Part shown: piece by piece, positions 41,001 to 49,358 of the stretch | Layout: each line of letters opens with the position of its first letter | How positions within the stretch are numbered: position 1 is the stretch's first letter | Program-made: the position numbers and the translations under genes | Origin: Verrucomicrobiaceae bacterium | Lineage (GTDB): Bacteria > Verrucomicrobiota > Verrucomicrobiia > Verrucomicrobiales > Verrucomicrobiaceae | Direction of reading: 5' to 3' | Assembly: GCA_016795465.1 (NCBI GenBank) | Contig: JAEUHK010000092.1 | Span: 62,001 to 126,000, forward strand | DNA length: 64,000 nt | Notes under the pieces: generated by a model | What the model was told of the DNA's origin: nothing | Seen by the model: the letters and a program-made list of their open reading frames with translations, nothing else | Database searches by the model: none

Positions 41001-43890
41001 CGATGCCGCGCCGCTGCTGGTGAGCAATGAAACGTCGCTGCCGCTGCTCGCGACGACTGCTGCAGTAAGCAGCGAGCTGCTCCCGGCGAACGTGCTGCAA
41101 GGCAAGCGCCTCTTTTACAATGCCGCCGATCCGCGCATGAGCGCCGACAGCTACATCTCCTGCGCGACGTGCCATCTCGATGGTGGTCACGACGGACGCG
41201 TGTGGGACTTCACCGGTCGCGGCGAAGGTCTGCGCCGCACGACGGATCTGCGCGGCCGCAGCGGCCTCGGACATGGCGCGGTGCACTGGAGTGGCAACTT
41301 CGACGAGATTCAGGACTTCGAGCACGACATCCGCGGTCCGTTTGGCGGCACGGGCTTTTTGAATCTCTCACCGCAGCAATTCGCCGCGCAGCATCCGAGC
41401 CCCGCGAGCGGCAAAACGGGCCTCAGCAGCGATCTCGATGCGCTCGCGGCCTATGTGGCCTCGTTGACGCCGGATCACACGCCTCGCAGTCCGCTGCGCA
41501 ATGCGAACGGCACCTTCACCGCGGCCGCCGTGCGCGGTCAGGCCGTGTTTGCGACGCAAAACTGCGCGTCATGCCACAGCGGTGCCGCTTTCACGAACAG
41601 CACGCTCATGAATGTCGGCACGCAGTCCGCGCTCAGCGGCTCGCGCCTCGGGCAGACGCTTCCCGGCATCGACACGCCGACGTTGCACGGTCTGCATGCC
41701 ACGCGAGTCTATTTGCATCACGGCCAGGCCGCGACGCTCGGCGAGGTCTTCAACTACGCGGGCGGCACCTGGCTCGCCGGCGGGACGGGCGAGTTCTTCG
41801 GCGCGAACACGGGCATCTTTGCCGATACACCCGCGGAAGGCGGCGGTGGCTTCAATCGCGGCTACTTCAATGGCGCGGCGGCCTTCATCGGCGGCACGGA
41901 AAACATCTCTGGCGTGCGCTTCACGAATGTCGATGGCGGCAGCGGCAGCGGCGGCGCGGCTCGCATCGCGCTGCGCTACATCAAGCAATACGCGGGCGGC
42001 ACCGCGTATCTGCGTGTGAACGGCGTCTCGCAAACACTGACCGTGCTGCGCCAGACGCCCGATGCCTCATGGAACACCGCAGGCTGGCTGTGGCTCACCG
42101 TCGATGCCACGCTCAATGCGGGCGCGACGAACACCATCGAAGTGCTGCGCGGCAATGGCGATCTCATCCTGAACGGCCTGCTCGTCGCGAATGCCTCGCA
42201 ACTCGCCCTCGCGCAGCCGCATCGCCTCGTGCAAAGCCTTCCCAGCGGCGATCGCAGCGACCTGATCGACTACTTGACGCAACTCGACGGTCGCGATGCG
42301 AATGGCGTGGCACTCGCCGCACCGACCGCGTCTTCACCGCAGGCTCCCGGCGTCGTCAGCGAGCCGCAAAGCCTCACTTTGGCCGAAGGCAATGCACTGA
42401 ACTTCGTCGTGGCCGTCAGCGGCACCGGACCCTTCACTTATGAATGGCGTCGCGGCACCACGGTGGTCGGAACGAACAGCGCCGAGTTGCAAATCGCGTC
42501 CGTGAGCCTCGACGATGCCGGAAGCTACACCTGCACCATCACGAATGCGCAAGGCAGCGCTGTCACCACGTCCGCCGTGCTCACCGTGAACGGCCCGCTC
42601 ACCATCACGACGACCACTTTGGCCACCGGAACGGTCGGCGCGGCCTACAATGCCTCGCTCACGGCCAGCGGCGGCATTTCCACCCGCACATGGAGCCTCG
42701 ACAGCGGCGTGTTGCCTGCGGGAATCACGCTTTCATCGAGCGGTGTGCTCAGCGGCACTCCAACAACGGCCGCGCGTGCCAGTATCGTCGTGCGCGTGAC
42801 CGATTCATCCGGCAGCGACACGCAAACGCTCGCGCTCGATGTCGCGCCCGTTGGTGGATTCGTGAGCGATCCCGATCTCATCCTGCATTACACCTTTGAT
42901 GAAGGCAGCGGCACACGCGTGTGGGACAGCGCCCCGACCGGCAACAATCACGCCACCACCGTCGCTGGTGCGCAATGGATCGCGAATGGCCGATTCGGTG
43001 GCGCGTATGGTCCGGCGGCCACGAATGCTGGCATGACGAACTTCATTCCCGCGAACCAGGCCGATCTGAACTTCGACCCCCGCGGCCAGGCCTTCACGAT
43101 GTCCGTTTGGTGCCGCACGACCGCGACGGGCTACAACATCCTCTTCGGCAAAGACGGCGGTGATCCCTACCGTGTCCAGCAACGGCTCTGGATCGCGCCA
43201 AGCCAGCTCCAAGGCATCAATGGCAATCAATACGGCGGCACCATCGCCAGCCCGATCAGCGATGGAGAATGGCATCTCGTCACGATGGTGAACTTCAACG
43301 ACGCGGGCATCTGGCGCACCCGCGTCTATCTCGACAACGGCACCCAGAGCACCACCTTCAACACCGGTGCCGGCGGCACCGTGAACGAGCTATTGCGCAT
43401 CGGCGGTATGAGCGCTGGCTGGAACGGCTGGCTGGGCCAAATTGACGACCTGCGCATCTACCGCCGCGCTTTGACCCAAACCGAGATCAACACCCTCTAC
43501 ACCGCCCCGAACCCCGAAACCTACGCAAGCTGGAGCGCCACGAATCTCCCCGCCAATCCGTCCCTCAACGGCCCCAATCACGACGCGAACGGCAACGGCA
43601 TCCCAAACCTCATCGAGTTCATCGCCCCGCAGCCGCTTTCCATGCAACTCACCGGCGGCAACGCCATCGTCAATCTCACCCGCAACAGCGCCGCTAGAGG
43701 TGTGACGCTCATCATCGAATGCAGCGAAGACCTCGCGATCTGGACCCCGCTGGCCACTTCGATCAACGGAGCACCACCAACTGGCACCGCGACGATCTCC
43801 GAAGGCACCGGCACCGTGCGCACGCTCACCGTGCAGCACGCTGCATCGCCGACTCGGAGCTTTTACCGTGTCAGAGCGGTGATGCCGTGA
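38062..43890 (+). CDS. Giant secreted beta-propeller / di-heme / Ig / LamG protein
   Basis: 1942 residues with a signal peptide (ending about residue 20). The parts are as follows. An N-terminal beta-rich region runs to about 640. YVTN-type propeller blades follow at about 640-985 ('NTVTVVNAVTG', 'VGVSPRGIARD'). A cytochrome/peroxidase-like region has two c-heme sites, CATCH near residue 1033 and CASCH near 1167. An Ig-like domain (about 1431-1510) leads to a He_PIG domain (about 1513-1593), then a LamG jelly roll (about 1600-1810). The last 100 residues are 'ECSEDL..W'-type repeats found in verrucomicrobial secreted proteins. It is probably an outer-surface electron-transfer or adhesive protein. 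The start lies 64 bases from the divergent sigma factor. Confidence 0.88.
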   Translation: MPPIFSKALLFLTLVISAAAQVTTTGFNNAARTEAPGTLLSHPVTNGSEPIGRTTSLNYLNGWIIVGAEIPGSRPGSDLSLRVYDISDPANPVRRLPSDFGLSYPNNLWIQDNYGWNAHGTAQYGNLLLPQPIRVNGFGGLVELGGTNGIPSINSLPILYNRSSQAGPWLVGTQDGRMLWYGVEDADLTISRLYLNANNFVAGRLLATFDHVGPFGGGDWHPMLFGDLLIMARSGGAARDGVVVYRLSYNNMDDGNAANDSITPQFVGSLSGGFQGYWPNLFSDGTGLYVIGSTTDILIGADITQAAHPSGTGALQTVASLTVPGFTNASYPVYQDNFGFIHNRKIDMTRFLAGDANPIVLTLNEVNPPRPAGAPALPQGALVGVNTSQMSLPLGNLWLTGGYPIPSFNQGMGVWVHQQAADTTPPRVSFHIPQANRTNYPRHAPLSFLVHEHPRNGGPRNGIDFTVRPVGANDTLGAFVPGFLIHDFSGNMTFTPDAPLAADTTYQVDFLSNPALQIGFRDAAGNYIEPYSYRFSTGGGVNATAPPVFTSFTASSYQPAPNQAITVNAAATGTGTLEFRFNFDGTWGAWSTNASAGFTYTSAGRPRVLAQVRDAAGNIVTTSLKLLVITAPPAGPRPTQSSTLAIGDDAGTRRVWSVNPDSNTVTVVNAVTGSKEAEYAVGVSPRGIARDANGRYWVTCHGSDEIRVLNADGSTHATIPLAYGSAPFGIAASPDGTLLYVTLFGSGRVHRYSAAAPGNAPLTVSGVNSARAIAISADGARVFVTRFLSPDLEGQVGEFTATLGLTRIFSLTAARTIDGGDRAAGVPNYLAGIAISPDGTRAAVVSKQDNVQRGTFFGVGNLTHETTVRSVISFLDLTTNSEIPNSRRDFDNSDSPSAVTYTPLGDLLLITHQGNNRVVGIDAFNLAPLSDQVIGGSTTSQPAVLSLEVGTGLAPQGLLIDAASNRLFTQDFMGRSVTVRDAAPLLVSNETSLPLLATTAAVSSELLPANVLQGKRLFYNAADPRMSADSYISCATCHLDGGHDGRVWDFTGRGEGLRRTTDLRGRSGLGHGAVHWSGNFDEIQDFEHDIRGPFGGTGFLNLSPQQFAAQHPSPASGKTGLSSDLDALAAYVASLTPDHTPRSPLRNANGTFTAAAVRGQAVFATQNCASCHSGAAFTNSTLMNVGTQSALSGSRLGQTLPGIDTPTLHGLHATRVYLHHGQAATLGEVFNYAGGTWLAGGTGEFFGANTGIFADTPAEGGGGFNRGYFNGAAAFIGGTENISGVRFTNVDGGSGSGGAARIALRYIKQYAGGTAYLRVNGVSQTLTVLRQTPDASWNTAGWLWLTVDATLNAGATNTIEVLRGNGDLILNGLLVANASQLALAQPHRLVQSLPSGDRSDLIDYLTQLDGRDANGVALAAPTASSPQAPGVVSEPQSLTLAEGNALNFVVAVSGTGPFTYEWRRGTTVVGTNSAELQIASVSLDDAGSYTCTITNAQGSAVTTSAVLTVNGPLTITTTTLATGTVGAAYNASLTASGGISTRTWSLDSGVLPAGITLSSSGVLSGTPTTAARASIVVRVTDSSGSDTQTLALDVAPVGGFVSDPDLILHYTFDEGSGTRVWDSAPTGNNHATTVAGAQWIANGRFGGAYGPAATNAGMTNFIPANQADLNFDPRGQAFTMSVWCRTTATGYNILFGKDGGDPYRVQQRLWIAPSQLQGINGNQYGGTIASPISDGEWHLVTMVNFNDAGIWRTRVYLDNGTQSTTFNTGAGGTVNELLRIGGMSAGWNGWLGQIDDLRIYRRALTQTEINTLYTAPNPETYASWSATNLPANPSLNGPNHDANGNGIPNLIEFIAPQPLSMQLTGGNAIVNLTRNSAARGVTLIIECSEDLAIWTPLATSINGAPPTGTATISEGTGTVRTLTVQHAASPTRSFYRVRAVMP

Positions 43891-43949
43891 TTCTGAAGAG
43901 CTTCGCTTGAATGACAGACAGGCCTGCTGAGGCCGTTTTGTGTCGCGCC

Positions 43950-45194
43950 ATGAAGTTTGTCCTGTTTTTCGTTTTTGCTGCCATGCCTGTCTTTGCTGAG
44001 AAAGTCGGTCCTTGGGATCTTGATGCGCTGAAGAGCACCGTGCCGGCGATGAAGTGGGTGCGGCAGGACCAGCCGGTGCGTTCGCTGACTTATGCGGGCG
44101 AGAGGTATCAAGGGCACGACACCGAGGTGTTCGCGTTCTATGCCTCACCGCTCACGCTTGGGGTTGATGTGAAGCCAGGAACGAAGTTTCCCGGTGTCGT
44201 GTGTATCCACGGCGGCGGCGGCACGGCCTTCGCGGATTGGGTGCATCTGTGGGCGAAGCGAGGCTACGCGGTCATCGCGATGGATTTGAATGGCTCGCGT
44301 CCGCCTGATCCCGAATTTGATCCGAAGACCGGCATGGCAATCGGCAACGGTCATCGTGGGGTGCGCACCCGCTTGCCGAACGGTGGGCCAGCGCATGGTC
44401 ATCCGGAGAAGTTTGACTGTGTGCTCACGCCCGACACGAGCGACGACTGGCCTTTCCATGCTGCGGCGAGCGTGATGCGGGCGCATTCACTGCTGCGCAG
44501 CTTTCCGGAGGTCGATGCAGAGCACGCGGCGGTCACCGGAATCAGTTGGGGCGGCTACACGACGTGCCTCGTGGCGTCGCTGGACGATCGCTTCAAGGCC
44601 GCCGTGCCGGTCTATGGCTGCGGCTTTCTCCACGAAGGCGAGTCCGTGCAGAAGCCGAGCATCGACAAGCTGGATGCCGCACATCGGGCCTTGTGGGTGA
44701 AGGAGTATGATCCCGGAAGCCTGCTGCCGCGCTGCCGTGTGCCCATCTTCTTCGTGAATGGCACGAACGACGTCCACTACGTCCTCGACAGCTACATGAA
44801 GAGCTACGCGGTCGTGCCTGGTGAGAAACACCTCCGCATCGAAGTAAACATGCCGCATGGTCATCCGCCCGGCTGGGCGCCTCAGGAGATCGGGCTCTTC
44901 ATTGATTCGAAGTGCCGTGGCGGCTTGGCATTGCCCGTGCCCGGCAAACCGGAGGTTCGTGGGGATCAGGTGGTGGTCACCTGCACCTCCAGCGTTCCGT
45001 TGAAGGAAGCGAAGCTGAACTACACGACCGACACCAGTTCGCGATCCAAGCGAAAATGGACCAGCGTTCCCGCCACGATCACTGGAAGCACCATCACCGT
45101 TCCCAAACCGCCCGCTGGAGCCAACACTTGGTATGTCTCTTTTTCCGACGAACGCGGGGCGATGGTGAGCACCGAGGTCGTTCTGGTGCCGTGA
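43950..45194 (+). CDS. Alpha/beta hydrolase (acetyl-xylan esterase-like), secreted
   Basis: 414 residues from 43950, which gives a signal peptide (MKFVLFFVFAAMPVFA); an earlier ATG at 43911 would add a non-signal leader. The core is a dienelactone-hydrolase/AXE1-type alpha/beta hydrolase: 'GVVCIHGGGGTAF' (oxyanion), 'VTGISWGGYTT' with the nucleophile Ser, 'NGTNDVHYVL' with Asp, and 'MPHGHPPGW' with His. A Fn3-like or carbohydrate-binding segment of about 90 residues ends it. It probably deacetylates or cleaves esters on polysaccharides. It is convergent with an MFS gene 17 bases away. Confidence 0.85.
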   Translation: MKFVLFFVFAAMPVFAEKVGPWDLDALKSTVPAMKWVRQDQPVRSLTYAGERYQGHDTEVFAFYASPLTLGVDVKPGTKFPGVVCIHGGGGTAFADWVHLWAKRGYAVIAMDLNGSRPPDPEFDPKTGMAIGNGHRGVRTRLPNGGPAHGHPEKFDCVLTPDTSDDWPFHAAASVMRAHSLLRSFPEVDAEHAAVTGISWGGYTTCLVASLDDRFKAAVPVYGCGFLHEGESVQKPSIDKLDAAHRALWVKEYDPGSLLPRCRVPIFFVNGTNDVHYVLDSYMKSYAVVPGEKHLRIEVNMPHGHPPGWAPQEIGLFIDSKCRGGLALPVPGKPEVRGDQVVVTCTSSVPLKEAKLNYTTDTSSRSKRKWTSVPATITGSTITVPKPPAGANTWYVSFSDERGAMVSTEVVLVP

Positions 45195-45210
45195 GCGTGT
45201 TTCGAGGTCA

Positions 45211-46419
45211 TCACGCCTCGTTTTTCGCCGGAGGATCGCGGAAGAAGATGAGGAAGAGCACTAGCACGCCGACGGCAATCCATGCCGGTGTGCTCCAGAT
45301 GGCGGCCCAGTCGTGGGCGATGTCGCCTTTCGGTGTGGCGAGCTTGTTGGACTCCATCACGGAGCCGGCGAGGTAGGTGCCGAAGAGCGAGCCAAAGCCC
45401 CACAGGATGATGGCGATGAGGCCCTGGGCCGCGCCGCGGATGCGTTCGTTGGCTTCAGCATCGACGTAGAGCTGTCCGGCGATGAAGAGGAAGTCGTAGC
45501 AGATGCCGTGGAGCAGGATGGCGGCAAAAATGAGCACGGTGCCGCTGCTGGAGGCGCTGGCACTGAGCAGGAAGTAGCGCGTGATCCACGCGGCGATGCC
45601 GAGGAAGATGGTTTTCTTGTAGCCGAGCTTTTTGAGCATCACCGGCATCAGGATGAGAAAGATGATGTCGGAGATCTGCGCGAGGGTCATCTTGCTGGCC
45701 ATGTCCGACCACTTCAGCTGCGTGAGGTAGGTGCCGAGATTCACGAAGTAGAAGTATAGCGGGATGCAGATGAGGAACATGCACAGGATGAAGATGGCGA
45801 AGGCGGGCTTCTTCAGCAGCGCGAGGGCATCGAGGCCCAAAACCTCGCCCAGCGAGACGTTCTGGCCTTTTTTTCGCGGCGGCGTGTGTGGCAGCGTGAG
45901 CGCGAAGAGGCCGAACACCATCGAGATGCCGCCTGCGAGGTAGTATTGCAGCGGTGACTGCTCGCCTTTCACGAGGCTGAGCACCACACCGCCCGCAATC
46001 CAGCCGACCGCGGAGAAAATCTTCACAAACGGGAAATCCTTCTTCGCATCGGCGAGGTGCGTCATCGAGACGGAGTTGCCGAGCGCGAGCGTCGGTGCGT
46101 AAAGCGTGCAGTAGAGGATGAGCATCGGATAAAACGCCCCGAAGGTCTTAAACTGCGGCATGCAGAGCATCACCAACCCGCCCACCACACCGAGCACCGC
46201 GATGATCTTCTCCGAAGCAAAGTAGCGGTCCGCGATGAGCCCGACGATGAAGGGCGAAAGGATCGCGCCCCACGCAAACGCGCCATACGCGAGCCCGATC
46301 TGCTGCCCGCTGAAGCTCAAGGTGCCCAAGTAGGCCCCGAGGGTCATGTACCATGTGCTCCAGATGAAATACTGGAGGAACATGAAGAGCGAGAGCTTGG
46401 TCTTGAGCGCGGATTGCAT
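45211..46419 (-). CDS. MFS transporter, nucleoside:H+ symporter-like
   Basis: 402 residues, start at 46419 (MQSALKTKLSLFMFLQYFIWSTWYMTLG). About twelve hydrophobic helices fit the LacY-like nucleoside symporter family (NupG/XapB), with 'GNSVSMTHLADAKKDFPFVKIFSAVGWIAGG' split by the loop between helices 4 and 5. PVC genomes carry several paralogs of this type, not all of which transport nucleosides. Two nucleoside hydrolase genes elsewhere in the window make nucleosides a plausible substrate, but no direct link exists. Confidence 0.82.
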   Translation of the reverse strand: MQSALKTKLSLFMFLQYFIWSTWYMTLGAYLGTLSFSGQQIGLAYGAFAWGAILSPFIVGLIADRYFASEKIIAVLGVVGGLVMLCMPQFKTFGAFYPMLILYCTLYAPTLALGNSVSMTHLADAKKDFPFVKIFSAVGWIAGGVVLSLVKGEQSPLQYYLAGGISMVFGLFALTLPHTPPRKKGQNVSLGEVLGLDALALLKKPAFAIFILCMFLICIPLYFYFVNLGTYLTQLKWSDMASKMTLAQISDIIFLILMPVMLKKLGYKKTIFLGIAAWITRYFLLSASASSSGTVLIFAAILLHGICYDFLFIAGQLYVDAEANERIRGAAQGLIAIILWGFGSLFGTYLAGSVMESNKLATPKGDIAHDWAAIWSTPAWIAVGVLVLFLIFFRDPPAKNEA

Positions 46420-46529
46420 GGCGTGAGGCTCAAACCTACGCCGACGGGGCGGGAAGCTGTCTTTTGGACACGAGTTCCCGCCGAGAGATTCGGTTGGCAA
46501 AGGAGGCCGCTCCTCGCTACCTTGTCCAC

Positions 46530-46757
46530 ATGACCGAAGCCGAACGCGAACTCACCAAACGCTGGGTGCAGACCTGGGTGCAGGCCGCGCCCGAACTGCA
46601 GAAGGTGCGTGACGCGGACATCCGCGCGGCGGACACGGCCAGCATGATCGAGTGCACCGCCGCCCTCTTTCGTGATGCGGTGAAGAACTTTCCGCCGAAG
46701 CCTGTGTCGGGTCTGGTGGAGCAGCAGAAGTGGTTCATGAAGCTGCATCGCGCATGA
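46530..46757 (+). CDS. Small protein upstream of the AbiEii-like gene (possible antitoxin)
   Basis: 75 residues from the ATG at 46530 (MTEAERELTKRWVQTW). All-helical by appearance, ending with 'SGLVEQQKWFMKLHRA'. Its stop overlaps the ATG of the nucleotidyltransferase-like gene by four bases (ATGA). The classic AbiEi antitoxin is a winged-helix protein of about 150-200 residues, and this is shorter and lacks a clear winged helix, so an unrelated antitoxin or accessory role is possible. Confidence 0.6.
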   Translation: MTEAERELTKRWVQTWVQAAPELQKVRDADIRAADTASMIECTAALFRDAVKNFPPKPVSGLVEQQKWFMKLHRA

Positions 46758-47332
46758 AAGACCTTGTTGTACAGGCCCAAGAACTCCAAATCCTGCTCAT
46801 CGGCCAAGGGTGGGAGTTTTGTTTCATCGGAGGCATCGCTATTCAGCGCTGGAGCGAGCCCCGGCTCACCAAGGACATGGACATCACGCTGTTAACCGGC
46901 TTCGGAGGCGAAGAGAAGTTCATCGATTTTCTGCTCCAGCATTTTGAGTCGCGCATCCCGGATGCGCGTGAGTTTGCTCTTCGAAATCGTGTCCTGCTGC
47001 TGCGCAATGCGGATGGAACCGGCATCGATGTGGCGCTCGGTGCGCTGCCCTTTGAAATGGGAGCCGTTCGTCGGTCTGAAAGACTGGAGTATGCCCCAGG
47101 CATTTCGCTCCGCACCTGCACCGCCGAGGACCTGATTGTGATGAAGGCTTTTGCGAGCCGTCCGATCGACTGGAATGACATTCGCGGCATTTTGGTCCGC
47201 CAAGGCACGCGAAAGCTCGATTGGGCTTACATTCGACGAGAGTTGCAGCCACTTTGCGAAGCCAAGGAAGCGCCGGAGATTCTTACGCGGCTGGAAGCGC
47301 TGCGGCGCGAAGTCGCGGACACGGAGGCGTGA
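46754..47332 (+). CDS. AbiEii/AbiGii-type nucleotidyltransferase (putative toxin)
   Basis: 192 residues. 'GWEFCFIGGIAIQRW....RLTKDMDITLLTGFG' in two blocks gives the GG-x-A helix and the Asp-x-Asp site (DMDI) of the AbiEii/DUF6036 nucleotidyltransferase fold. A third acidic position, 'IDVAL', lies about 60 residues later. AbiEii-type toxins transfer CMP or other nucleotides to tRNA or proteins. The start overlaps the preceding gene, as in type IV toxin-antitoxin units. A 75-residue partner makes this a smaller version. No phage genes are adjacent. Confidence 0.75.
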   Translation: MKDLVVQAQELQILLIGQGWEFCFIGGIAIQRWSEPRLTKDMDITLLTGFGGEEKFIDFLLQHFESRIPDAREFALRNRVLLLRNADGTGIDVALGALPFEMGAVRRSERLEYAPGISLRTCTAEDLIVMKAFASRPIDWNDIRGILVRQGTRKLDWAYIRRELQPLCEAKEAPEILTRLEALRREVADTEA

Positions 47333-47340
47333 TCTTGGCA

Positions 47341-47372
47341 CAAAAAAGCCCGGAGAGGTCATCTCCGGGCTT
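47341..47372 (-). terminator. Intrinsic terminator for the PQQ-propeller gene
   Basis: An 11-pair stem (AAGCCCGGAGA / TCTCCGGGCTT) has a five-base loop and, read on the minus strand, is followed by a run of T. It lies 28 bases after the propeller gene stop. Confidence 0.85.
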
Positions 47373-47400
47373 CGAATGAGTCGAGTCTATCTGCGGTGAA

Positions 47401-48663
47401 TCAGTTCACGTCGAGGCACACACCTTCTTTGGTGCTGCGGGCGTAGATTTTGCCGCCGGCGAGGACGGGGTAGCTCCAGACTTTGCCTTCGAGGACGTCT
47501 TTGCGGGCGACTTCGCTGTATTTCTCGGGATTGGCGGCGGCGACGACGACTTCGCCTTTGTCGCTGGTGGCGACGACTTTGTCGCCGACGAGGATGAGCT
47601 GGCCGGGGCCGAAGCCGCCTTCTTTCCACATGTCCTTGCCGGTGCGGATGTCCACGCAGGCGAGCGGGCCGCTGCCGTATTCCTTGAAGCTGAACATGCC
47701 ATAAAGGTAGCCGTCCTTCACGACGGGTGTGCTCCAGTGGTTGAAGCACTCGTTTTCACGACGCCAGATCTGCTCGGCGGAGAGTTTGCTGCCTTTTTTG
47801 CTGAGCTTGAAGGCACCGGCACCGACGCCGTAACCGGCGCTGCAATACACGATGTCTTCAAACACGACCGGCGAGGCGGCGGTGCTGACTTTGTAGGGGA
47901 ACTCGGCACGCCAGAGGACGTCGCCCTTCTTTGGCTCGACACCGACGAGGCCGGTCTGGGTGAAGAAGATGGCCTGATGCACGCCGTGGATGTCGGCGAT
48001 GATCGGGGTGGCGTGGGTCATCTTGTCGTCCTCGCCCTTCCACACGACTTTGCCGGTGTTCTTGTTCAAACCGATGAGCGCCTGACCTTTGCCGCCGCCG
48101 GCGAGCAGGAGGATGTCGCCATCGATGAGCGGGGAGGCGGCGTTCTGCCACTTGATCATTTCGCCACTGTTTTCCTTCATCACATCGTGATCCCACACGG
48201 CTTTGCCGGTGGCGGCGTCGAAGGCGAAGACGTGGAGAAGGCTGTCGATGACGTAAACTTTGTCGCCGTCGATCACGGGCGAGCTGCGGGAGCCGTCGCC
48301 GCCTTTGTTGTCGCCGGTGCCGGCGTCGCCGCCGCCGTCATACTTCGGGATGACGCTGAGGGGCTTGCTCCAGACTTCCTTGCCGCTGGCGGCGTCGTAG
48401 CAGGCGAGCATTTCGCCGGTGTTGCCATCGGTTTCGCCGGTGACGAGCGTGTAGGCCTTGCCACCTGCGACCGCGAAGCTGCTGAAGCCGAGGTTGGTGG
48501 GCGATTTCCAGACTTCCTTGAGGCTCCATTTGGCGCCAGCGAGGGCTGGAACGGCTCCATTGCCCGCCGGGCCGCGGAACTTGGCCCAGTCGGTGGATTC
48601 AGCGGAGAAAGCGGCCGTGGCGAGCGCCAGGCCGAGCGCGGTGGTGAGGTGGGTGCGTGTCAT
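47401..48663 (-). CDS. PQQ-binding-like beta-propeller protein, exported
   Basis: 420 residues, start at 48663, with a signal peptide (to about SAE). Repeated blades of the type 'YDAASGKEVWSKPL' and 'FDAATGKAVWDHDV' show the PQQ-like propeller. The start 'STDWAKFRGPAGNG' is a common opening of these exported PVC proteins. It lacks the dehydrogenase catalytic residues, so it may be a scaffold. A terminator follows it. Confidence 0.88.
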   Translation of the reverse strand: MTRTHLTTALGLALATAAFSAESTDWAKFRGPAGNGAVPALAGAKWSLKEVWKSPTNLGFSSFAVAGGKAYTLVTGETDGNTGEMLACYDAASGKEVWSKPLSVIPKYDGGGDAGTGDNKGGDGSRSSPVIDGDKVYVIDSLLHVFAFDAATGKAVWDHDVMKENSGEMIKWQNAASPLIDGDILLLAGGGKGQALIGLNKNTGKVVWKGEDDKMTHATPIIADIHGVHQAIFFTQTGLVGVEPKKGDVLWRAEFPYKVSTAASPVVFEDIVYCSAGYGVGAGAFKLSKKGSKLSAEQIWRRENECFNHWSTPVVKDGYLYGMFSFKEYGSGPLACVDIRTGKDMWKEGGFGPGQLILVGDKVVATSDKGEVVVAAANPEKYSEVARKDVLEGKVWSYPVLAGGKIYARSTKEGVCLDVN

Positions 48664-48773
48664 GATGTGGATGAGAGAAGGGGAACGCAGGGCGTGATGG
48701 GCTCTTTCTAGCCGCACAATGATCCGGCGGATCGGACTGATCGGTCAGATCAGACGGTTGTGTCGGATGAAGA

Positions 48774-49346
48774 TCACTCCACTGGACGACGCGAACGAGG
48801 CTCGCGTGTCACGGTATCGCCAGTGCCGGCGCTGGTGACGAAAGGACCGTCGGCCATCGGCGCGACTTTGGTGAAGCCGACGTCGGGCATCTCGCTGGGC
48901 TTGCCTTCGAGGGGGAAATCCTTCCGCAGCGGGAAGAAGGGATAGCCTTCCCACATGAGGATGCGGCGCAGGTCCGGGTGGCCGCTGAACTTGATGCCCA
49001 TCATGTCGTAAACCTCGCGCTCATGCCAGTCGGCGGTCGGCCAGATGTCGCTGACAGTGGGGACATCCACATCCTCGGCCACGGCGGCACGCACGCGGAG
49101 GTGCTGGTGGTGGCCATAACCGTAGATCTCATACACCATCTCAAAGCGTGGCTCTTTGCCCATGTAGTCGAGGCTGGAGACATCCACGAGGTAGTCGAAG
49201 GCCAGTTCATCGCGGCAGTATTTCAGCAGCGGCTTCGCGCTTTCGAGCGTGACGACGAGCGTGTGCTCGCCGCGGAATTCCTTCGTTTCGAGCACGGCGG
49301 AGCCGAATTTCTGCTTCAAGGCTTCAACCATCTGGGCGGCGTTCAT
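48774..49346 (-). CDS. nuoC: NADH-quinone oxidoreductase subunit C
   Basis: 190 residues. 'WPTADWHEREVYDMMGIKF' carries the conserved complex I 30-kDa motif, and 'HPDLRRILMWEGYPFFPLRKDFPLEG' follows. The C-terminal tail is Arg-rich and ends without the NuoD fusion seen in some bacteria. It is the last gene of a two-gene unit with nuoB, separated by 12 bases. nuoD is not next to it: a PQQ-propeller gene follows instead. Confidence 0.95.
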   Translation of the reverse strand: MNAAQMVEALKQKFGSAVLETKEFRGEHTLVVTLESAKPLLKYCRDELAFDYLVDVSSLDYMGKEPRFEMVYEIYGYGHHQHLRVRAAVAEDVDVPTVSDIWPTADWHEREVYDMMGIKFSGHPDLRRILMWEGYPFFPLRKDFPLEGKPSEMPDVGFTKVAPMADGPFVTSAGTGDTVTREPRSRRPVE

Positions 49347-49358
49347 GGCGTCGAAAAA

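Noticed and set aside
41169..42443. 424-codon + strand frame inside the giant secreted gene
   Set aside because: Out-of-frame translation is Arg/Ala-rich, and the giant protein's domains run through this region without a break.
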